IMG/VR virus record: IMGVR_UViG_3300025781_000015
Location: 1 to 44,493 of that record
Source of the DNA: a virus
DNA length: 44,493 nucleotides
Direction: 5' to 3' (one strand)
Below, piece by piece: positions 23,766 to 32,026 of this stretch. Numbering within the stretch: the first letter of the stretch is position 1; the number at the start of each line of letters is the position of its first letter. The position numbers and the translations under genes were made by a program. The notes under the pieces were generated by a model. That model was not told where the DNA came from, searched no databases, and saw nothing but the letters and a program-made list of their open reading frames with translations.

Positions 23766-24519
23766 AACAAGGGGGGCGAAAGCCCCCCATATTGCTACCA
23801 AATATGAGAGATTTCTCGCCATCTCCTGCTCCCACGGGAAGTACGCAGATCCAACTGCGGTGGATGCGGTACTCAAAATGCGTGATCGGTGGAAGCCCGA
23901 AATATGTGTTCATCTTGGAGACTGGTGCGACACCACAGCATTTCGGTCTGGTGCGGCTGGAAGTTCAGATGAATCAGAGCCAGTTGCCCCCGATATTGAT
24001 GGCGGCATTGCGTTTCTGCGAAAGTATCGACCAACTCATGTGCTGGATGGAAACCATGAGGATCGCATTCCCAGACTCCTTAATAGCAATAACGCACTCG
24101 TCGCATATGCCGCCCAGCAAGCCACCGACTACATCGACAAGGCGTTTGTTGAGATTGGCTGTAGGCGCATACCATATGACGGAGTTTTTCAAAAACTCGT
24201 TATTGGCAATGTTACCTTCACGCATGGTACGATCTATAATGAGAACTCCGCTAGGGATATGGCAGAGATGTATGGAGGGAATGTTATTTTTGGGCATACC
24301 CACAGAAGCCAAATGGCAGAAGGAAGAACGATTAAAGAGAGCAGCGGATTCTGTGCAGGAACTCTCACAACTCGCGGATCTATGGAGTATAGTAAGGCGA
24401 GACGGGCAACCCTCGGATGGAGACAGGGAATGGTTTATGGAGAGATTGGCCCAAGAGATTCAGCCGTGTGGCTCCTCACTAGACCAACTTTTGCAGACGA
24501 ATGGAGGCTCCCCCTATGA
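23746..24519 (+). CDS. Calcineurin-like metallophosphoesterase
   Basis: About 257 aa from GTG 23746 (a TTG at 23701 would add 15 residues). Motifs in order: FLAISCSHGKY, HLGDWCD, LDGNHEDR, FTHG and FGHTHRS. The GD, GNHE and GHxH motifs are intact. The first metal-binding Asp of the usual D-x-H is replaced by Cys (C-S-H). It may act as a phage nuclease or phosphatase in DNA processing. The next gene overlaps its stop (ATGA). Confidence 0.8.
   Translation: MKKPKPKTRGAKAPHIATKYERFLAISCSHGKYADPTAVDAVLKMRDRWKPEICVHLGDWCDTTAFRSGAAGSSDESEPVAPDIDGGIAFLRKYRPTHVLDGNHEDRIPRLLNSNNALVAYAAQQATDYIDKAFVEIGCRRIPYDGVFQKLVIGNVTFTHGTIYNENSARDMAEMYGGNVIFGHTHRSQMAEGRTIKESSGFCAGTLTTRGSMEYSKARRATLGWRQGMVYGEIGPRDSAVWLLTRPTFADEWRLPL
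23771..23788 (+). other. GC-rich GNRA hairpin near phosphoesterase start
   Basis: GGGGGGC-GAAA-GCCCCCC, a 7-bp stem with a GAAA tetraloop, 6 nt after the preceding stop. No T-run follows. If the GTG start is right it lies within codons 9-15 and may slow translation or protect the mRNA. Confidence 0.6.
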
Positions 24520-24803
24520 ATGGCAAAAAAATACAGAAGAATACAAAGATTGGATGCGATCCTTCTATAAATCAGTTTGCGGAAATGATTGCCGCAATCA
24601 AAAACAAAAAGGCTGAAAAAGTCCCAGAAGGATTCAAGACATCAGCACAATGGGCAGACGAAAGAGGTCGTGACAGAAGCGACACAATCGAGCACATTAA
24701 CGAAGCATTGAAATATGGATATATGGAAATGCAGGAATTTTATGTAAAACAGGCTAGAGCAGTAAGAAAAGTCAAACATTATCGAATACTCAAAACAAAA
24801 TGA
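24516..24803 (+). CDS. Hypothetical, possible HTH-like protein, 95 aa
   Basis: Start ATG 24516 overlaps the phosphoesterase stop (ATGA); an upstream ATG at 24501 is less likely. The middle (KTSAQWADERGRDRSDTIEH) looks like a helix-turn-helix: a TSAxxWA start, then a second helix with polar residues. The Lys-rich C-terminus (KQARAVRKVKHYRILKTK) fits DNA binding. Not assigned to a family. Confidence 0.5.
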   Translation: MNGKKIQKNTKIGCDPSINQFAEMIAAIKNKKAEKVPEGFKTSAQWADERGRDRSDTIEHINEALKYGYMEMQEFYVKQARAVRKVKHYRILKTK

Positions 24804-25009
24804 AGAAACTACCATCAGAATACTATATCGAAGAAGATTATGCCGTCCTTGCAGGGCCATATGAATATGGCAATAAGCGAGACGCTAAATTCATGCAAAG
24901 GGTCATTGATGACCTTAACGCTGGAGGAATCGAATGGAGGCTCTCTGGAGATAACAATGTTGATTATATCGAGCGCAAGGGAATGATCCTACCCAAGAGA
25001 AACACATGA
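24800..25009 (+). CDS. Hypothetical protein, 69 aa
   Basis: Not recognised. A small mixed alpha/beta protein (DDLNAGGIEWRLSGDNNVDY in the middle). Overlaps the previous gene and the next start by 4 nt each. Confidence 0.45.
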   Translation: MKKLPSEYYIEEDYAVLAGPYEYGNKRDAKFMQRVIDDLNAGGIEWRLSGDNNVDYIERKGMILPKRNT

Positions 25010-25086
25010 CATGGGAAAATGAAATGGGGCTTATGCTCCTAGCATTCACTACCGCCATTATCTTCTTTACATTTCCAAAGACATGA
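25006..25086 (+). CDS. Tiny membrane protein, 26 aa
   Basis: It encodes one hydrophobic helix (EMGLMLLAFTTAIIFFTFP). Both ends form ATGA overlaps with neighbours, and it bridges the gap between two good genes exactly, which supports translation. Function unknown. Confidence 0.45.
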   Translation: MTWENEMGLMLLAFTTAIIFFTFPKT

Positions 25087-25391
25087 AAGACAAATGGGAA
25101 TATGTTGGCAAACTTCAAATCGCTGGAAGAACTTGGCAATATGGCTGGGGAGATGCTGGCAAAACGAAGGGCAAGGCGAATGAAGGAATATGTGATTATG
25201 AAAATCGCCGAGTCATTATCAACCGCAAGCACAAATGTCACCTCGCAGATGTCGTCGCCCATGAATTGCTCCACGCCCACTTTCCCCATTGGAAAGAAGA
25301 ATTTGTTGACGGAATTGGAGAAAACATTGGCACAGCAATCAAGCACCTTAAATATAGTATTAGTCCCTCCCCCAAACTACCTACCCGATGA
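25083..25391 (+). CDS. SprT-like zinc metallopeptidase
   Basis: A 102-aa protein with the metallopeptidase motif VVAHELLHAHFPHWKEE (HExxHxxxP; residues about 58-74). Small SprT-like proteases in phages may act on DNA-bound proteins; the target is unknown. The +1 frame continues beyond its stop for a conserved-looking acidic tail (DDDEEEIPWHDEQPEELK) that ends in an ATGA coupling to the next ORF, so the true C-terminus may be reached by a frameshift or the sequence may contain an error. Confidence 0.7.
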   Translation: MKDKWEYVGKLQIAGRTWQYGWGDAGKTKGKANEGICDYENRRVIINRKHKCHLADVVAHELLHAHFPHWKEEFVDGIGENIGTAIKHLKYSISPSPKLPTR

Positions 25392-25439
25392 TGACGAGGA
25401 AGAGATTCCTTGGCATGATGAACAACCAGAAGAATTAAA

Positions 25440-25493
25440 ATGAAAGACTTGTCTAAAAAAACCAATGAACTAAAAAGGAGAAAAATTATATGA
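25440..25493 (+). CDS. Possible 17-aa coupled ORF
   Basis: Lys-rich mini-ORF (MKDLSKKTNELKRRKII). Its start overlaps a stop in the acidic-tail frame, and its stop overlaps the next start. It contains the strong AGGAG ribosome-binding site for the gene at 25490, so it may only be spacer. Confidence 0.25.
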   Translation: MKDLSKKTNELKRRKII

Positions 25494-25672
25494 AAGAAAT
25501 ACAATCTGCGGCTGATATTTTTAATTCTTGGTTCGATACCAAGGGTGTTCGTACCTACAGCAGCAACCACGGGAGCGCAGAAGGCCATAGAGAGTATATG
25601 GCGGCTGCATTCCTAGATGGATTTCATGCAGGAATGAAGCAGGCCTTGGAGATTATCAAGGGAGATGATTAG
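25490..25672 (+). CDS. Hypothetical protein, 60 aa
   Basis: One of the few genes with a good Shine-Dalgarno (AGGAG, about 11 nt before ATG). Sequence is helical (AAAFLDGFHAGMKQALEIIK) with an aromatic N-terminal half; no family recognised. It overlaps the next gene by 8 nt. Confidence 0.5.
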   Translation: MKEIQSAADIFNSWFDTKGVRTYSSNHGSAEGHREYMAAAFLDGFHAGMKQALEIIKGDD

Positions 25673-26324
25673 GCAACGGATCATAAGAGGCGACAGCGTT
25701 CCTCCGGGGTCTTATCGCTTTACCGTACCAGAGACGGGGTATCGTATTGCTAACGAGCATACCCTTGCAGGGCTATTCGCTAGGATTCGCCAGCACTACG
25801 CTGATAACAACATCCCCCTGCCGGACGACTGGCAAGAGAGGGTGGAGGATCAGATGTGTAAGCAACTCCCCGAAGGATGGTGTACCTATGTGGATGGAGT
25901 GCCTCAAAACCCAGAGAATCTAATCACGGCTGAAAACATCGTTAAGGGAATCACCTCCCTGTACAAAATGGCTATAGAAACCCTAAAGGGGGAGGATGTC
26001 TTTGTCTCGCAGGACGAAGCCAACCAGAGGGCGGCTATCTGTGCTAGGTGTTATCAGAACAAACCATCTAACTTCTGCATGGGATGCGGGGCTATGAGGC
26101 AAGTTACTGAACTGGTTGCCAAGGTCAAAGGAACCCGTAAAACCTCCTCTGATAGCAGGTTGCATAACTGCGGTATCTGTGGATGCCGAAATGAGGCTAT
26201 TGTTCATGTCAAGAGAAATATCTTGCTTTCTGGAGAGAAATCAGCGACAACAGAGAGCCGCCCTAACTGGTGCTGGTTAAAAAACCCAGACCTTAACACG
26301 GCACAATCTGAACTTCACATATGA
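25665..26324 (+). CDS. Zinc-ribbon-type hypothetical protein, 219 aa
   Basis: The N-terminal ~100 residues are mixed alpha/beta. The C-terminal half has three cysteine pairs: CARCYQNKPSNFCMGCG (residues about 126-142), then NCGICGCR, and later PNWCW. This suggests one or two zinc sites. Placement just before the portal gene recurs for Cys-rich proteins in tailed phages. The role is unknown; it overlaps the portal gene by 4 nt. Confidence 0.55.
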   Translation: MIRQRIIRGDSVPPGSYRFTVPETGYRIANEHTLAGLFARIRQHYADNNIPLPDDWQERVEDQMCKQLPEGWCTYVDGVPQNPENLITAENIVKGITSLYKMAIETLKGEDVFVSQDEANQRAAICARCYQNKPSNFCMGCGAMRQVTELVAKVKGTRKTSSDSRLHNCGICGCRNEAIVHVKRNILLSGEKSATTESRPNWCWLKNPDLNTAQSELHI

Positions 26325-28549
26325 TTACCTTTGGACTAGACGACCCCAATGTAGGCGAAAAACCTCCTAAAACGAGGATTGAATCTGCTGGTGCGGCTAG
26401 GTCTATGCTTTATGAGCTGATTGATGACGATCAGATTGCCTCTTATCGACGTTCCCAGATCCAAGGGATGATTGACGGCAACCCTCCCTACAACGAGCAA
26501 CAGCTTCGTGAGGCAGGGCAGGCAGACCGAATCAATGTCAACTGGGGTCACGCTAGGTCTAAAGTGGAAAATGCGGTTATCCCCTACTTTGACATCCTCA
26601 CCTCCGTTCCCAATTACGCCACTATTAAGACCCAATATGGCAAGGATATGGGCAAGCGGGAGGAATGGAGCCGAATCATCTCTGATGAGTTTCACAAGCT
26701 CCTAGAGCGCGATAACCCCAACTTCCTAGCCCAGCACCAAGTCTGTCAGAAGCAGTTGGTTATTCATGGACAAGGGCCAATGTATTTCCCAGATGGAGTT
26801 GACTGGAGGGCCAAAGCCCTTGAACCTTGGGCTTTCGTTGTTCCCAAGGGAGTTAAAGTAGATTGGAACAACTGGGAGTTCTGTTATGTTCTGGATGAGA
26901 TGTATTGCGAACAGCTTTACTCTTATATCGAAGACGAGGAAGCCGCCTCCCGTGGAGGATGGGATGTTGAGGAATGCCGAGAGGCTATCATGTCGGCTAG
27001 GGTGGATGAGCAGGATCAGCGTCGTCCTTGGGAATGGTATCAGAAGGAACTCAAGAACAATGCTCTATACTACAGCTATGCGAAGTCCAAGATTATCAAA
27101 GTGGCTCATATGTATGTCAAAGAGTATGATGGTCGCATTTCCCATTACATTTTTGATCGTCTCAATTCTACTGAATGGCTCTGCGCCAAGCCGTCTCGAT
27201 ATGCCAAGTTCTCAAATGCTTTTACTGTATTCCTTAACGGTGTTGGCAATGGCTTTTATCATGGTGTCCGAGGACTAGGGCAGGAAGCCTTTGCCTTTGG
27301 CGAGGCTAACAACAGGATGCTTAACGCCCTCATGGAAGGCGTTATCCTGTCCTCCTGCACAATGTTCCAGCCCCAGACTGCGGCTGATGCAGAAAAGCTA
27401 AAGACCGTTCAGATTGGGCCTTATCGCATCCTGCCTCCGGGTCTTAACCTCGTTCAGCAGAATGTCAGCCCCAACCTATCTGCCGCAATGCAGACTGCCG
27501 CCTTCTTCCAAGGAGCGGAGAGCGACAATACTGGTCGCTTTGCACCTACGGTATCTGGTGGCGGCGGGCGCAAGAAGGGCAATAAGGAAGTTGAGTTTGA
27601 GATTGGCGAGAAGAGCCGACTTACCAATGTCCTTTCCGAGATTTATCTCCAGACCCTAGATGTTCATTATGCCGAGGTTTATCGTCGCGCATCTAATCCT
27701 AATCTAATCGAAGAGGATCATGGAGGCCCAGAAGCCCTGCGCTTCCAGAAGGCTTGTATGGATCGAGGAGTTCCCGCTGGGGCTTTGCTCGACATTGAGA
27801 GCGTTAAGGCTACCCGCTCTATCGGACAAGGTAGCTCTGCCGCCCGTATGCAGGCAATGGAACTGATTAGCGAATATCTGCCCCAGTTGCCAGAATCAAA
27901 CCGCAAGCGGGTTATCAACGCTAATATTGCCGCGATTGCTGGTCAAACTGGGGTGGAGACTTTCGGCATCCCAGAGGAAACCAAGCCAGATGGCAACGAT
28001 CTCTCGATTGCTTCCCTTGAGAACAATGCCCTTCAGCAAGGAGGACAGGTTCTTATTGATCCAGATCAGAATCACTTCACTCACCTTACCGTCCATATGC
28101 AGTTCGCCGGACAGCTTGTTAAGGCAGTACAGGAGAAACAGCTTGATCCTCGTATGGGAGATAAGGCTATGCAGGCTCTTATCCCTCATATGCTCACCCA
28201 TCTCAAGTACATGGAAGAAGATCCTACTCGCAAACAACAGTACGACGAGATGAACGAACAGCTTTCTGAACTGATGAAGATCGCCGATCAGATGGCGAAG
28301 TTCGCAGAGCAGATTAACGAGCAGGAACAGGCGGCTCAACAGCAACAGGCGCAGGCGAGTCAGCAAGATCCGAAGACCCTTGTTGCGATGAATAAAATTC
28401 AGCTTGACCGCATGAAGTTCCAAAACGATGCTCAAATCAAGCAAGCCAAAGCCCAACACCAAATGCAGTTACAGGATGCCAAGACCGCCCAAAAGATGAT
28501 GGTTAACCGCCTCCAAACTGCCCAAAAATACGGAGCAATCCAACCCTAA
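26321..28549 (+). CDS. Portal protein (probable)
   Basis: A 742-aa protein, in the size range of large podovirus portals. It forms the dodecameric ring through which DNA enters and leaves the head. The N-terminal third contains a typical portal-like pattern (YRRSQIQGMIDGNPPYNEQQ, then VENAVIPYFDILTS), a central domain (FHKLLERDNPN and a later EWLCAKPSRY) and a long Gln/Ala-rich C-terminal helix (QEQAAQQQQAQASQQD, residues about 665-680). It is followed by small head-region genes and lies upstream of the terminase. Catalytic motifs are absent. Call is from size, composition and context. Confidence 0.75.
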   Translation: MITFGLDDPNVGEKPPKTRIESAGAARSMLYELIDDDQIASYRRSQIQGMIDGNPPYNEQQLREAGQADRINVNWGHARSKVENAVIPYFDILTSVPNYATIKTQYGKDMGKREEWSRIISDEFHKLLERDNPNFLAQHQVCQKQLVIHGQGPMYFPDGVDWRAKALEPWAFVVPKGVKVDWNNWEFCYVLDEMYCEQLYSYIEDEEAASRGGWDVEECREAIMSARVDEQDQRRPWEWYQKELKNNALYYSYAKSKIIKVAHMYVKEYDGRISHYIFDRLNSTEWLCAKPSRYAKFSNAFTVFLNGVGNGFYHGVRGLGQEAFAFGEANNRMLNALMEGVILSSCTMFQPQTAADAEKLKTVQIGPYRILPPGLNLVQQNVSPNLSAAMQTAAFFQGAESDNTGRFAPTVSGGGGRKKGNKEVEFEIGEKSRLTNVLSEIYLQTLDVHYAEVYRRASNPNLIEEDHGGPEALRFQKACMDRGVPAGALLDIESVKATRSIGQGSSAARMQAMELISEYLPQLPESNRKRVINANIAAIAGQTGVETFGIPEETKPDGNDLSIASLENNALQQGGQVLIDPDQNHFTHLTVHMQFAGQLVKAVQEKQLDPRMGDKAMQALIPHMLTHLKYMEEDPTRKQQYDEMNEQLSELMKIADQMAKFAEQINEQEQAAQQQQAQASQQDPKTLVAMNKIQLDRMKFQNDAQIKQAKAQHQMQLQDAKTAQKMMVNRLQTAQKYGAIQP

Positions 28550-28551
28550 AT

Positions 28552-28812
28552 ATGAGCGAAGCATGGCAAAGAAAAGAAGGCAAGAACCCTAAAGGTGGCC
28601 TTAACGCAAAAGGACGGGCCTCTTACAATAAGGCTCATGGCGGGAACCTAAAGGCTCCTGCTCCTCACCCAAAGTCCGAAGCCGATAAGAAGCGTAAAGC
28701 CTCTTTCTGCGCTAGGATGAAAGGAATGAAAGCAAAGATGACCAGCCCAGAAAAGAAGCGCGATCCCAACAGCAGGATTAACAAATCCTTGCGAGCTTGG
28801 AATTGCCGATAA
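28552..28812 (+). CDS. Conserved basic phage protein (DUF6321-like), 86 aa
   Basis: Carries KEGKNPKGGLNAKGRASYNK, GGNLKAPAP and KASFCARMKGMKAKMT, then DPNSRINKSLRAWNC. This pattern recurs in many environmental phages beside portal or terminase genes. Very basic, with two cysteines; probably DNA-binding in the head or packaging, but function has not been shown to my knowledge. Confidence 0.7.
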   Translation: MSEAWQRKEGKNPKGGLNAKGRASYNKAHGGNLKAPAPHPKSEADKKRKASFCARMKGMKAKMTSPEKKRDPNSRINKSLRAWNCR

Positions 28813-28835
28813 AACAAAACAACCTAAAAACAAAA

Positions 28836-29024
28836 ATGGAAACGCACCCCTTCGATGCGGGGAAGTTGGAGGCTACGGAACAAATCGTTAGCCTTATCTA
28901 TGATCGCTACCTCTACCATAGAACCTTCCACGGAAAGGATTCTGAACTGGCGTTAGCGCATAAATATCTAATCCTTTCAATTAGGGATCTACAGGCAGAA
29001 CAAATGGAGAAAGAGAATGAGTAA
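28836..29024 (+). CDS. Hypothetical helical protein, 62 aa
   Basis: ATG 28836 is preferred (A-rich leader, no overlap with the previous gene); the frame is open from 28797. Sequence is helical, with LEATEQIVSLIYDRYLYHR in its first half. No family recognised. Overlaps the ATP-grasp gene by 8 nt. Confidence 0.5.
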   Translation: METHPFDAGKLEATEQIVSLIYDRYLYHRTFHGKDSELALAHKYLILSIRDLQAEQMEKENE

Positions 29025-30297
29025 GTGTTTGGTAATTGACCACGGGCTTTTTACAGCCTTCGCAGAACGACTAGCTGAAGACCATGAGGTTTTCTATTTC
29101 GTTCCCTATGCTGACCGCTCCTTCCCTAAACACGGCCCTGCTATGGTGGGTACTGGTCTGCGAGGAGTTGAGCGAGTTGAGGATATGTGGAGGCTCGTTG
29201 ACGATGTGGACTTTATTGTATTCCCCGATGTTGGATTCTACCAACTTGCTGAATGGCTCCGTTCCCACGGCTATAAAGTCTGGGGTGCTGGCCTAGGCGA
29301 GAAGCTGGAAGTCCAGCGTTGGAGGGCAAAGGAGACTATGCGAGAGCTTGGACTCCCTGTTGGAAAGTGCGAGTTGGTCACAGGAATGACCGCTCTCCGG
29401 CAATACATTAAGGAAAACCCCGACATCTACATTAAGATTTCGGGATTCCGAGGCGTAGCTGAAACATTTGGGGCAGAGTCTTATGAACTAGCCGCACCCC
29501 GACTCGCAGAGTTGGAGTTGGAGCTAGGCGGGGCTTCCGAGGTGTTTCCCTTTGTCTGCGAACATAAGGTGGATTCCGTAGTGGAAGCTGGCTATGACGG
29601 GTATTGCGTCAATGGGGAGTTCCCTACTACTTGCTTGACTGGCGTTGAAGTAAAGGACAAGGGATACCTTGGGGCGGTGAGAGACTACGATAAACTGGCA
29701 GAACCAGTTAAGGTCGTTAATGAGAAGCTGGCTCCGTTCTTGGAAGCCTCTGGTTACGCTCAATTCTTCTCAACTGAAATCAGAGTTACTGACGAAGGAG
29801 TTCCTTATCTTATCGACCTTACTACCCGATGCCCCGCCCCTCCTTCTGCCCTGTACTGGGAGATGATTGAGAATGTGGGCGAGATCGTGGAGGCCGGAGC
29901 TAACGGCATCCTAGTCGATCCTGTCTGGAGGGCTAAATACGGAGCCTTGGCCATCATCCATTCTTCATTTGCAGAGGAACGCTGGTGTCCTGTAGCCGTT
30001 GATCCGAAAGTTCGCCAATGGGTTAAGTGGCGCAACTATGCCGAAATCGAGGGACAGGGATATATCATCCCGACCGAAGGTGTCCGTATGTGCGAGATCG
30101 GAGATGTTATCGGAATTGGCGATACTATTGAGGAGGCTATCGAAAGCTGCCGAGAACACGCCGAAGGAGTTAAAGGATTTGGCTTGCATATCAATACGGA
30201 TGCAGTTATTGAAGCCCTTAACGAAATTCATAACGCCGAAGATAATGACATCATTTTCTCCGACGATGAGATGCCAGAACAAAAAGACCTACTATGA
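29017..30297 (+). CDS. ATP-grasp-like ligase
   Basis: A 426-aa protein with a PurD-like ATP-grasp layout: an N-terminal pre-ATP-grasp domain (VDDVDFIVFPDVGFYQLAEW), then GAGLGEKLEVQRWRAKETMR (residues about 91-110) at the domain junction, IYIKISGFRG as the nucleotide-binding strand with Lys, and a C-terminal metal site region (PYLIDLTTRCPAPPSALYW). Such enzymes join a carboxylate to an amine using ATP. It sits among head genes, so it could modify a virion protein or a small metabolite. The substrate is unknown. Confidence 0.65.
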   Translation: MSKCLVIDHGLFTAFAERLAEDHEVFYFVPYADRSFPKHGPAMVGTGLRGVERVEDMWRLVDDVDFIVFPDVGFYQLAEWLRSHGYKVWGAGLGEKLEVQRWRAKETMRELGLPVGKCELVTGMTALRQYIKENPDIYIKISGFRGVAETFGAESYELAAPRLAELELELGGASEVFPFVCEHKVDSVVEAGYDGYCVNGEFPTTCLTGVEVKDKGYLGAVRDYDKLAEPVKVVNEKLAPFLEASGYAQFFSTEIRVTDEGVPYLIDLTTRCPAPPSALYWEMIENVGEIVEAGANGILVDPVWRAKYGALAIIHSSFAEERWCPVAVDPKVRQWVKWRNYAEIEGQGYIIPTEGVRMCEIGDVIGIGDTIEEAIESCREHAEGVKGFGLHINTDAVIEALNEIHNAEDNDIIFSDDEMPEQKDLL

Positions 30298-30461
30298 CAA
30301 AATTCTGCTATTGTTGCAAAGCCCCTAGACTTAAAACAAAGCCAAACTATTTTAAGTGCGGAAGTTTTAGTAACGGAGAATCTTTTTCTCAATCAGATAA
30401 ATGTTTTAATGAAATTATTGCCATAAAGAAATATGGCAAAAAACCTAAATACGCAAAATGA
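30294..30461 (+). CDS. Small Cys-rich protein, 55 aa
   Basis: Coupled by ATGA on both sides. Cysteines at residues 5, 7, 8, 22 and 37 (KFCYCCKAPRLK, then YFKCGSFS) suggest a small zinc-binding protein. The rest is Lys-rich. Function unknown. Confidence 0.5.
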   Translation: MTKFCYCCKAPRLKTKPNYFKCGSFSNGESFSQSDKCFNEIIAIKKYGKKPKYAK

Positions 30462-30739
30462 CATATGAAGAATGGAAGCGAGATACAACCCTCGCTCCAA
30501 AGCTAAAGGAGGCTTTATCGCTTCCTATCATCCAGCAGGCATTGTCTGTTGTGAACGAAATGACTGCCGCAAAGGTATTAGGTAATACTGCGGCTATCAC
30601 TACTCATGCTGGCAACGCCTCTGTCCTATTTGGATTTGATAGCGGCAGGGCTTCTATCATCCGAGATCTTCAAGACCTCTGCATTGTGCATGAGGAGATT
30701 GCAAACATTGAACCTTCCTACACAGGAAACGAATTTTAA
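30458..30739 (+). CDS. Hypothetical protein, 93 aa
   Basis: Not recognised. Helical and soluble (KLKEALSLPIIQQALSVVNE at residues about 15-34). It lies 3 nt before the candidate scaffold gene, in the position of small head proteins. Confidence 0.5.
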   Translation: MTYEEWKRDTTLAPKLKEALSLPIIQQALSVVNEMTAAKVLGNTAAITTHAGNASVLFGFDSGRASIIRDLQDLCIVHEEIANIEPSYTGNEF

Positions 30740-30742
30740 TTT

Positions 30743-31966
30743 ATGCCAGACACCAACCCAACCACGATTAGTGCCGATCCCGTGATCGCCACCACCCAAC
30801 ACGCTCCAGTTGACGACAACTTTGAGAGCGTACTGAATAAACAACTCAAGAAGCCCAATATCCCCAAGATGGATATTAAGAGCCTTGATGCGCTTCCCGA
30901 CAATCTTGTTGAGGAGGCTCCCCCCGTTGTGAGAACCCCCGCGGGGTTTGATGAAGTTAAGGATGTTGACATCCAAGACTTCCTTAACAACATGGATGGC
31001 AAGAACTCCGGCCCTGTTGAGGAGGAGCCTGTTAAAGAGGAAGTCAAGAGTGAGTCCAAGGTTGAGTCAACTAACGACTTTGACATCTCCGATCTGGATC
31101 TCACCAAAGACCCAGAGCCAGTTGTCGAGGAAAAGCCCAAAGGCAAGAAGTCCAAGGAGGACAACATCGCAGAGCTTCGCAAGAAGGCAGAGGCTTATGA
31201 AGAGTCCCTCAAGGCAAAGGATAGTGAAGTTGCTCAATATCGTGAGAAATTGGAGAAACTAGAGGGGGAGCTTGAGCGTACTGCTTTTGAGCGTTCCCCA
31301 AAATTCAAGGAGAAATATGAACAACCCTACCAAGATGCTATTGCAAAGGCTACCGAGTTCGCAAAGGAGATTGGCGAGGATGAGAGCATTGCAGAGAAAG
31401 CTCTATCGCTTAAGGGGCGTGAACGGATTAGCTTCATCGACGAATCCTTCGGAGGCGGTGCGGCTGCGGCTGCATTCCTCCAACTTGTTAACGATGCCGA
31501 TGCTAAACGAGGAAATCTGGAAACAGCTCTCACAGATTATCGAACAACTGCTAATCAGCTACAGGCAGCAGAACAGCAGCAGAAGAGTCAAACCCTAGAA
31601 CTCATCAATAAGAACTTTGATCGAGTTAAAAACCACTTGGCGCAGAAGACCGACTTCTTCAAGCTGACTGGTGATGCAGAGCATGACAATGCAGTTAACG
31701 CTCGTATCGAGGCCGCAAAGAACATCATTCATGGGAATGCTTCCGCGAATGAGATGACGGTTGCTCCGTTTCTTGCCGTTATCGCAAGGGAGGCTGTTGC
31801 CGAGAACGAGAAGCTCAAGGCAGAGCTTTCCAAGTACAAGAACCGAGCAGCACAGGATGCTAAAGTCCAGCCAAGGATTACCAAGGGATCTACTTCCGAT
31901 ACAGAGGGCGAAACCCGTGGAAAGCCCAAGTCTGCTCTTGACGCTATCCGCTCCCAGCTTCGTTAA
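30743..31966 (+). CDS. Candidate capsid scaffold protein, 407 aa
   Basis: A very acidic N-terminal half (residues 1-140, many Glu/Asp, with Pro) is followed by a coiled coil (about 140-185, RKKAEAYEESLKAKDSEVAQ) and helical C-terminal half with a basic end (KSALDAIRSQLR). Scaffold proteins commonly have this acid-helix-basic-tail layout. It lies between portal and terminase genes but 17 kb from the capsid gene, which is unusual. An internal head protein is the alternative. Confidence 0.55.
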   Translation: MPDTNPTTISADPVIATTQHAPVDDNFESVLNKQLKKPNIPKMDIKSLDALPDNLVEEAPPVVRTPAGFDEVKDVDIQDFLNNMDGKNSGPVEEEPVKEEVKSESKVESTNDFDISDLDLTKDPEPVVEEKPKGKKSKEDNIAELRKKAEAYEESLKAKDSEVAQYREKLEKLEGELERTAFERSPKFKEKYEQPYQDAIAKATEFAKEIGEDESIAEKALSLKGRERISFIDESFGGGAAAAAFLQLVNDADAKRGNLETALTDYRTTANQLQAAEQQQKSQTLELINKNFDRVKNHLAQKTDFFKLTGDAEHDNAVNARIEAAKNIIHGNASANEMTVAPFLAVIAREAVAENEKLKAELSKYKNRAAQDAKVQPRITKGSTSDTEGETRGKPKSALDAIRSQLR

Positions 31967-31990
31967 TTTGCCGCACTCCTATATCCGGCA

Positions 31991-32019
31991 GGGGCGGGGT
32001 GTTAGTAGCACCTCGCCCC
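31991..32019 (+). other. Strong hairpin before terminase start
   Basis: An 11-bp stem, GGGGCGGGGTG (31991-32001) with CACCTCGCCCC (32009-32019), one G-T pair, 7-nt loop, ending 7 nt before ATG 32027. No T-run, so it is not a standard terminator; it could limit terminase translation or mark an mRNA end. Confidence 0.65.
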
Positions 32020-32026
32020 AAACTTT

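Noticed and set aside
27896-28462. Leu-rich 188-codon frame opposite the portal gene
   Set aside because: It is the reverse of Gln/Glu/Lys-rich coiled-coil codons and has no independent support.
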